DNA of 64,000 nt from CALBPI01 sp038531945 (GTDB taxonomy: Bacteria > Pseudomonadota > Gammaproteobacteria > Steroidobacterales > Woeseiaceae): NCBI GenBank assembly GCA_038531945.1, contig JBCBBH010000001.1, positions 310,001 to 374,000 on the forward strand, read 5' to 3'. The translations under genes were made by a program, and so were the position numbers. Position 1 is the stretch's first letter; each line of letters starts with the position of its first letter. The notes under the pieces were generated by a model. That model did not search any database. It saw nothing but the letters and a program-made list of their open reading frames with translations, and was not told the DNA's origin. Shown piece after piece: positions 58,239-64,000 of the stretch.

Positions 58239-60909
58239 CGGCTCCTCCTACCTATTTCGGGCATTCCATGCGCTGCCGCCGCTGACCAACAGTTCGGGCG
58301 AACCGACCGGCGCGCTGCATGGCGTTCTGAATATGCTCAACAAACTCGTTCGTGAGGTTGAGCCGGATTACGTTGGCGTTGTGTTTGACGCACCGGGAAA
58401 AACTTTTCGCGATGACATGTTCGCCGACTACAAAGCGCAGCGACCGCCAATGCCCGACGATCTTCGCAGCCAGATTCAACCGCTGCTCGATATCGTGGTT
58501 GCCATGGGTTTACCGCTCTTGCGAGTGAGTGGCGTGGAGGCCGATGACGTCATTGGTACGCTGGCCGTCCAGGCCGCCGACCAGGGTATCCGAACTGTGG
58601 TATCGACCAGCGACAAGGACATGGCGCAGCTTGTCCGCGAGGGCGTGACACTGGTCAATACCATGAGTGATACGACACTTGATCGAGCGGGTGTGAAAGA
58701 CAAGTTCGATGTCTGGCCGGAGCAGATCATCGACTACCTCGCTCTGGTCGGCGACAGTGCCGACAATATCCCGGGCGTACCGCGCGTGGGCGCGAAAACC
58801 GCCGCGAAATGGCTGGCAGCCTACGACTCCATTGATGGTATCCGTGAACATGCTGACGAGATCAAGGGTAAGGTTGGAGAGAGCCTTCGCGAGCACATGG
58901 ACACGCTACCCATGTATCAGGCGTTGACGACCATCAAACTCGATTGTGAGCTTGAGTATGCGCCGTCGGAGCTTGCACCCACCGGCGAAAACACTGGCGC
59001 GTTGCGTGAACTCTATCAACGCTGGGAGCTGAATACGCTGCTGCGCCAACTGGACGAACGTTCTGGTGGTGAGGTCGGATCGCCAAACACAGACGTCGAG
59101 ATCGTCGAAGGCGAGTACGAAACCGTTCTCGATAACGAGCGCCTCGAACACTGGCTCGACGCGATCGAGGCGGCGGACCTTGTCGCACTCGACACAGAAA
59201 CCAATAGCCTCGATTACATGTCGGCGGAGCTGGTCGGCATCAGTCTTTGCGTCGAACCTGGCCGCGCTGCCTACATTCCGTTGGCGCACCGGTACGACGG
59301 TGCTCCGGAGCAACTGGATCGCGATGCGGTGCTCCAGCGGATGCGTGAGTGGCTGGAGAGCGACGCACCAAAAGTCGGGCATCATCTGAAGTACGACGCG
59401 CACATTTTCGCTCGGTATGGCGTCGCTCTCGGTGGCATCCCGCAGGACTCGATGTTGCAGTCTTACGTCCTCAACTCGACAGCCTCGCGTCACGACATGG
59501 ACTCGCTGGCGCGCCACTACCTCGGCCGTTCGACCATCAAATATGAAGAAGTAGCCGGGAAGGGTGCGAAGCAGAAGACTTTTGACGAGATCGATCTTGA
59601 GACAGCGGCACCGTACGCCGCCGAAGATGCCGACGTGACACTACAGCTCCACCAGCACCTCGCTGATGAACTGGTCAAAATACCGACTTTGCAATCGGTC
59701 TACGATGACATCGAACGTCCACTGGCACCGGTTCTGCTGGCGATGGAAGAACAAGGCGTACTCATCGATCGCGACCAGCTCGCCACACAAAGCGATCAAC
59801 TTGCGGCGCGGATGGTCGAGCTTGAATCGAAAGCGCATGACTTGGCAGGTCATGAGTTTAATCTCGGGTCGCCGAAGCAGCTTGGCACCATCCTGTTCGA
59901 GGAACTCGGTCTTCCGATCAAGCGCAAGACCGCCAAAGGTGCACCGTCAACCGCCGAGGATGTGCTCGCAGAACTTGCAGCGGAGTACGAACTCCCGGAA
60001 GTCATTCTCGAGTATCGCAGTGTGTCGAAGCTCAAAAGTACCTACACCGATAAACTGCCGGCTTTGATCGCAGACGACGGTCGAGTGCATACGTCTTATC
60101 ACCAGGCAGTCGCCGCAACCGGACGACTGTCATCATCCGACCCCAACCTCCAGAACATTCCGATTCGAACACCTGAAGGTCGACGTATCCGACAGGCTTT
60201 TGTGCCCGCGGACGGTTATCGATTGCTCGCCGCTGACTACTCGCAAATCGAATTGCGGATTATGGCCCACCTGTCCGGCGACTCGGGCTTGCTCGAGGCT
60301 TTCGCGAACGACGCCGACGTGCACAGCGCCACCGCGGCGGAGGTTTTCGGAATGCCACTCGACTCGGTGACCACGGACCAACGCCGCTCAGCCAAGGCGA
60401 TCAACTTCGGCCTTATTTACGGCATGTCCGCGTTCGGTTTGGCAAAACAACTCAATATTGGTCGGGGCGAGGCGCAGCGCTATGTCGACACCTACTTCGA
60501 GCGCTACCCGGGAGTACACGACTACATGGAGCGCACCCGCAAGCAAGCGCACGATGACGGCTATGTTGAAACCCTGCACGGGCGACGTCTGTACCTACCT
60601 GAGATTCGCTCGCGCAATGTGCAGCGACGGCAATATGCCGAGCGCAGCGCCATCAACGCTCCGATGCAAGGCACCGCCGCAGATATCATCAAGCGGGCGA
60701 TGATTGATGTTCATACGTGGCTTCATACATCCAGGGTTGATGCTCGCTTGATCATGCAGGTACACGATGAGCTCGTGCTGGAGGTGAGCATCGATCAGGC
60801 GGAGCATTTGATGGACGAGGTCGTACAACGAATGGAGCGAGCAAGTGAACTGGCCGTACCTCTCAAGGTCGACGCGTCGCTCGGGGCCAACTGGGACGAA
60901 GCTCACTAA
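58213..60909 (+). CDS. polA: DNA polymerase I
   Basis: 898 aa. The 5' nuclease domain (LLLVDGSSYLFRAFHALP; VSTSDKDMAQLV; VGDSADNIPGVPRVGAKTA) is followed by a 3'-5' exonuclease with intact DTE (ALDTETNSLDYM) and YAAEDADVTLQL, and a family A polymerase domain (LLAADYSQIELRIMAHLS, RRSAKAINFGLIYGMSAFGLA, MQVHDELVLEV). All three activities look intact. The start is ATG 58213, inside the lptM-like gene. Confidence 0.96.
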   Translation: MTKTLLLVDGSSYLFRAFHALPPLTNSSGEPTGALHGVLNMLNKLVREVEPDYVGVVFDAPGKTFRDDMFADYKAQRPPMPDDLRSQIQPLLDIVVAMGLPLLRVSGVEADDVIGTLAVQAADQGIRTVVSTSDKDMAQLVREGVTLVNTMSDTTLDRAGVKDKFDVWPEQIIDYLALVGDSADNIPGVPRVGAKTAAKWLAAYDSIDGIREHADEIKGKVGESLREHMDTLPMYQALTTIKLDCELEYAPSELAPTGENTGALRELYQRWELNTLLRQLDERSGGEVGSPNTDVEIVEGEYETVLDNERLEHWLDAIEAADLVALDTETNSLDYMSAELVGISLCVEPGRAAYIPLAHRYDGAPEQLDRDAVLQRMREWLESDAPKVGHHLKYDAHIFARYGVALGGIPQDSMLQSYVLNSTASRHDMDSLARHYLGRSTIKYEEVAGKGAKQKTFDEIDLETAAPYAAEDADVTLQLHQHLADELVKIPTLQSVYDDIERPLAPVLLAMEEQGVLIDRDQLATQSDQLAARMVELESKAHDLAGHEFNLGSPKQLGTILFEELGLPIKRKTAKGAPSTAEDVLAELAAEYELPEVILEYRSVSKLKSTYTDKLPALIADDGRVHTSYHQAVAATGRLSSSDPNLQNIPIRTPEGRRIRQAFVPADGYRLLAADYSQIELRIMAHLSGDSGLLEAFANDADVHSATAAEVFGMPLDSVTTDQRRSAKAINFGLIYGMSAFGLAKQLNIGRGEAQRYVDTYFERYPGVHDYMERTRKQAHDDGYVETLHGRRLYLPEIRSRNVQRRQYAERSAINAPMQGTAADIIKRAMIDVHTWLHTSRVDARLIMQVHDELVLEVSIDQAEHLMDEVVQRMERASELAVPLKVDASLGANWDEAH

Positions 60910-60969
60910 ATTTTTTTTGCGTTTCGTGGAACTTCGGTTGCCATGCGTCTTCTAACTCTATGAGTGCTG

Positions 60970-61077
60970 CTTGTACTCGCCCGTTTTTCTCCTCCCTGGA
61001 CGGGCTCGCGACCCAGTATCCCCAAGACTTGGTCGTATGAACTCCCCCGGTGCGAAGATCGCACCGGGGTTTTTTTT
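60970..61077 (+). ncRNA. Candidate small RNA downstream of polA with anti-SD loop
   Basis: An intrinsic terminator at 61045-61077 stands about 135 bases past polA with no ORF ahead of it. A hairpin (GCCCG at 60979-60983 with CGGGC at 61001-61005) displays the loop TTTTTCTCCTCCCTGGA, complementary to a ribosome-binding site. A weak promoter (TTGCCA at 60938, TATGAG at 60959, 15-base spacer) would give an RNA of about 105 nt. Spot 42 in enterobacteria and ErsA in pseudomonads are encoded just after polA, so position and size fit a functional analogue; the sequence itself is not recognisably theirs. Confidence 0.45.
61045..61077 (+). terminator. Strong intrinsic terminator
   Basis: An 11-bp perfect stem (CCCCGGTGCGA, loop AGA, TCGCACCGGGG) is followed by eight Ts at 61070-61077. 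It ends polA transcription and/or the candidate small RNA. Confidence 0.92.
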
Positions 61078-61405
61078 GCTTTGCCAACACCAAATCAGAG
61101 ACTTGCAGGTAGCACCCTTCGCTCAAAGTAAGAAAAATTTTGAGTGTTTATCAAACGCTATGTGCGCCCGCAGCCACACAACGCTTGGCATGTCGCTGGA
61201 ACGGTGACGCTCTGCGCTGCAGGAGGGCACACGAGGAACGTCACCATCCCAGGACAAGCTGGTTGGAGTTGAGACTGACACTTAGTCTGTCTATTGCTAC
61301 GTAGAATTGCGTTCTGACCGGCCAAGGCGCCAGCAAGACTCGGCGACAACCTTGCCACCGGGCATCCGCTTTTCGTAACCTCGATGGTCAATCGAGGAGC
61401 ATTCG
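61078..61405. other. Gene-free region before the Ser/Thr kinase
   Basis: I find no convincing ORF here. It holds an inverted repeat GGTGACG (61203-61209) / CGTCACC (61239-61245) and a possible weak promoter, TTGAGA then TATTGC 17 bases later, around 61266-61294. The ribosome site CGAGGAG precedes ATG 61406. Confidence 0.5.
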
Positions 61406-63709
61406 ATGGATTGGCGCAAAGTATCGAAAGACATCGAAGCGCTGGACGCGTTGCCCAAAGCCGAGCGCGACTCTCGTCTTTCGGAGAGCGGACACGATGC
61501 CGAGTCGCAGTTTGTCACAGGCTACTTCGAACGGCGGCGTCGCGCGGAGTCGTTCATGTTGACAGCGGTTGGCGATAGTGCCGATCTTGATGCCGAGCTT
61601 CTACCCATCGGAACAACGGTGGGTTCGTGGAAGATCGAACGCTTCATCGCAGCGGGCGGCATGGGTGAGGTTTATGAAGCCAGCCGACAGGATGAACTCT
61701 ATGAGCAGCGAGTAGCGCTCAAAATTCTGCGCACGAGCAGTCCGGAGTGGCATCGCAAGTTCGCGTCGGAACGGCAGCGACTGGCCACCCTGGATCATCC
61801 AGGGATCAGTCGTATCATCGATGGTGGGCAAAGTGATGATAGTCGGCCATATATGGCGATCGAACTCGTCGAGGGTGAGCCGATCGATCAGCATGTCGCG
61901 AATCGACAACTGCCCCGTCGTGAAATTTTGCTGCTAGGTCTGCAGCTTTGCGATGCGGTGGGTCACGCACACTCTCGCTTGATCCTTCATCGAGATATCA
62001 AACCCGCGAACGTGTTGATCGACGCCACCGGTAATGTGCGGCTGATCGACTTCGGCGTGTCGTCCTTGATCAAACCCGAGAATTCACACGAGGTCGGCCC
62101 TCTGACCATCGCATACGCGGCACCGGAACAACTAAACGCCGAAACACCGTCAATCGCAACCGACATTTTTTCGATCGGCCTGGTACTACACCAGAATCTC
62201 GTCGGCCATCTACCGGCTCGAGCGAGTGACGGAAGCGTCGAAATTCAACCAAACGACATCGGTTCCGTTGACTTGTTTGCGATCCTCGCAAAAGCCATCG
62301 CGTATGACCCGGCCGAGCGCTATAACACTGTGAACGCGCTGCGACAGGATCTCGCAAATCTGATTGATCGCAGACCAGTAGCTGCGCGTAACGGTAATTC
62401 ACTGTATCGATTCAGCAAGGCTTTGCAGCGCAACCCCGGCATTTTTGCACTTGGCGGTGGATTGACCGTCGCGTTGCTGGTTGGCTATGCATCGACGTTC
62501 ATTGCGAATCAACGTGAACAAGCGTCGCGACAGCGCGCAGAGTTTTTCCTTGCGAAAGCAGAAGACAACGTCGCGCTCCAAAGCACATATCGCGATATTC
62601 TGGACCGCGCATTCACGACAGAAGCGGACAGTGCACGCGTCCGTGAGGTGATGCTCGCGCGAGCACAGGACGCGCTGGACAATTACCAAAAGGATCCCGA
62701 TAAAGCGGCGCAGATTTGCCTGGTTGTCGGCGGACACTTCGTCGACGCGTTCGACTACGACACGGCACGCGGTGTTCTGGAGCCTTGGATTACCGCCGGG
62801 TTCGGGAGCGAAGGTCTGCTGCGCACCGGGAAAATGCGTCTTGCGGATGTATTCACAGCGGTTGGCGAGACGGAAAAAGGCCTTGCCTTGTTGCGAGAAA
62901 TCGCGCCCAGTTTCGATGACCCCAATCGATACCTGTCCGACGAACACTTATCGTTCGCATTCGAGCTAGCGTACGCCACCAGCGACCCGCAGGACTCGAG
63001 CAACGCCCGCCGCTTGATGGAAATCGCCATCGCCGAGGATCGCGGCGATGACCCCGATCGGTTATTCGGCGCCTTGCACTATCTACAGTACCTGCAAAAA
63101 GATGCGGGAGAGTTTCGGACGGCGCACGAGACGATGAAGCGTGCGGCAGCCCTGTATGAATCCTCGGCACTGCGAGATCACTCACAATGGGGTATCACAC
63201 AAATCTACCTGGCCGCTTATGAGTTCTACGTTGATCGTGATTTTACCCAGGCTGAACAACGCGTCGACGAGTTGATTACCTGGAGCGATGAGAACGGCAG
63301 CCCGGATGATCAGGCCTACCGGTTCAAGGCGGAATTGGCCGCAGAGCGGGGAGATTTCTCGGTGGCTCGCGACACCATGGACCGATCAGCCGAAATCGAG
63401 GCGCAGTATTTTGGATCTGCTTTCTTTTCGGTTTTCGGCGATATCGAGCTGCGTGCGCAGATGGGAGATTTTGAAGGCGCTCGAGCGGGCGTCGCAGCAT
63501 TTGCCGAGGCGCGCGCGAGTGAGTCGTCGGAGCCAAGCTATCACGTACGCTTTGCACTTGCAGCGGCGTATGTCGAAGCGCTGGCGGGAGATTTGGAGGG
63601 TGCCGCGGCACAACTCGAGCGCTTTGGGTTCTCTGTCGAGCGCGCAAAAAGTGACCCGGCACGCATGTACCGGGTCGAACGTCTCAGGGAAATGGGGGTT
63701 AGGTTTTAG
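61406..63709 (+). CDS. Hanks-type serine/threonine protein kinase with helical repeat domain
   Basis: 767 aa. Kinase domain (about 70-320): glycine loop FIAAGGMGEVYEA, Lys in VALKIL, catalytic loop HRDIKPANVLID, DFG motif IDFGVSS, and IAYAAPEQL. It is an RD kinase, so activation-loop phosphorylation is likely. One TM (FALGGGLTVALLVGYASTFIA, about 350) leads to an extracytoplasmic region of about 390 residues built of helical, TPR-like units. Such kinases often sit beside an ECF sigma gene; none is visible in this window. Target unknown. Confidence 0.88.
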   Translation: MDWRKVSKDIEALDALPKAERDSRLSESGHDAESQFVTGYFERRRRAESFMLTAVGDSADLDAELLPIGTTVGSWKIERFIAAGGMGEVYEASRQDELYEQRVALKILRTSSPEWHRKFASERQRLATLDHPGISRIIDGGQSDDSRPYMAIELVEGEPIDQHVANRQLPRREILLLGLQLCDAVGHAHSRLILHRDIKPANVLIDATGNVRLIDFGVSSLIKPENSHEVGPLTIAYAAPEQLNAETPSIATDIFSIGLVLHQNLVGHLPARASDGSVEIQPNDIGSVDLFAILAKAIAYDPAERYNTVNALRQDLANLIDRRPVAARNGNSLYRFSKALQRNPGIFALGGGLTVALLVGYASTFIANQREQASRQRAEFFLAKAEDNVALQSTYRDILDRAFTTEADSARVREVMLARAQDALDNYQKDPDKAAQICLVVGGHFVDAFDYDTARGVLEPWITAGFGSEGLLRTGKMRLADVFTAVGETEKGLALLREIAPSFDDPNRYLSDEHLSFAFELAYATSDPQDSSNARRLMEIAIAEDRGDDPDRLFGALHYLQYLQKDAGEFRTAHETMKRAAALYESSALRDHSQWGITQIYLAAYEFYVDRDFTQAEQRVDELITWSDENGSPDDQAYRFKAELAAERGDFSVARDTMDRSAEIEAQYFGSAFFSVFGDIELRAQMGDFEGARAGVAAFAEARASESSEPSYHVRFALAAAYVEALAGDLEGAAAQLERFGFSVERAKSDPARMYRVERLREMGVRF

Positions 63710-63718
63710 AGACGTCAA

Positions 63719-64000
63719 TCAGCAGGATTCAGCGGAGTAGTCGCCTTGGACAATGTAGGTGCAGCCGTCCGAGGCTCTGCCGACATGTGTTCCTGGCTTC
63801 CCGCCAATCCACTCCATGTAGTGAGAACCGCCACCGCCGCCGCGGCGACTCGCCTGAGCCAGCGCCTGTTGGACGTTGAACATCGCCGGTCCGCCCTCAT
63901 AGCCGCCCATACCGTGGGCATTCATCCAAAAGCGGCCGGGCAGGACCTGTCCGAACAGTTGTTGATAAAACAGGTATTCCATCGGGTGGATCTCACGACC
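63719..64000 (-). CDS. Partial unknown protein, 5' end beyond window
   Basis: The last 93 or so codons of a minus-strand gene; the frame is open to the right edge and an ATG at 63982 is probably internal. Visible residues include FWMNAHGMGGYEGG, a glycine-rich stretch ASRRGGGGGSHYMEW and the end TYIVQGDYSAESC with two Cys. The composition suggests an exported or structural protein; no family is recognised. It is convergent with the kinase gene, nine bases apart. Confidence 0.55.
   Translation of the reverse strand, partial: GREIHPMEYLFYQQLFGQVLPGRFWMNAHGMGGYEGGPAMFNVQQALAQASRRGGGGGSHYMEWIGGKPGTHVGRASDGCTYIVQGDYSAESC

Noticed and set aside
60905..60919. The T run right after the polA stop as a terminator
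   Set aside because: No stable hairpin precedes it; the true terminator is at 61045-61077.
1..64000. tRNA/rRNA genes, CRISPR arrays, insertion sequences, integrase or att sites
   Set aside because: Intergenic gaps were read for cloverleaf, repeat-spacer and transposase patterns; none was found, and gene content is all core or metabolic.

Overview
This window is chromosomal DNA from a GC-rich gammaproteobacterium. It is gene-dense, with many overlapping start and stop codons. The evidence for the group is a proteobacterial-type gshA, an E. coli-like pspF/pspABC locus with a sigma-54 promoter, a FadE-type acyl-CoA dehydrogenase, YadG/YadH-type ABC genes, a YdiI-type thioesterase and a gammaproteobacterial RpoH. 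I see no phage, IS element, CRISPR array, tRNA or rRNA. The genus cannot be fixed. A complete mevalonate pathway is unusual for this class and points to a less-studied, probably environmental lineage.

Layout. 1-6700: end of rpoH, then folD, a DUF3465 protein, an OmpA-type lipoprotein, gcdH (glutaryl-CoA dehydrogenase), a MATE exporter and a receiver-domain protein. 6.7-13.2 kb: an RND/MMPL exporter, nickel superoxide dismutase with its maturation protease (sodN-sodX), an SDR dehydrogenase, a ferredoxin reductase and two unknown membrane-anchored proteins. 13.3-20.2 kb: a sulfotransferase-like/class IV aminotransferase pair, gshA, a bactofilin and a PAS-GGDEF-EAL protein with an upstream mini-ORF. 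20.2-23.4 kb: the phage-shock (psp) locus. 23.3-25.8 kb: a YtrA-type GntR/ABC operon with a visible operator over its -10 box. 25.9-30.9 kb: mdh, fadE with a histone-H1-like tail, and a DUF4286-DUF3667 membrane protein.

31-38.2 kb is the most striking region. mvaS converges on an operon mvaD-mvaK2-(mvaA::mvaK1::idi), whose last gene encodes one 937-residue polypeptide with HMG-CoA reductase, mevalonate kinase and IPP isomerase domains. A polyprenyl diphosphate synthase (ispA type) diverges from this operon. Together they take acetoacetyl-CoA to C15/C20 prenyl diphosphates.

38.2-49.4 kb: dinB, gspA-gspB, a DAK2-DegV fusion, yedK, yadGH, a divergent FlhC-like regulator pair, mscL, an NRDE protein and an esterase. 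49.5-57.6 kb: an almost continuous arginine operon, argR-argG-(P-loop gene)-argC-argD-argF'-argB-argH. Its carbamoyltransferase is of the acyl-ornithine type, with a residue that predicts succinyl-ornithine. An uncharacterised P-loop protein sits in the operon and argA/argE are absent. 57.6-64 kb: a YdiI-type thioesterase, a small LptM-like lipoprotein, polA, a candidate small RNA with an anti-Shine-Dalgarno loop, a Ser/Thr kinase with a helical repeat region, and a partial unknown gene.
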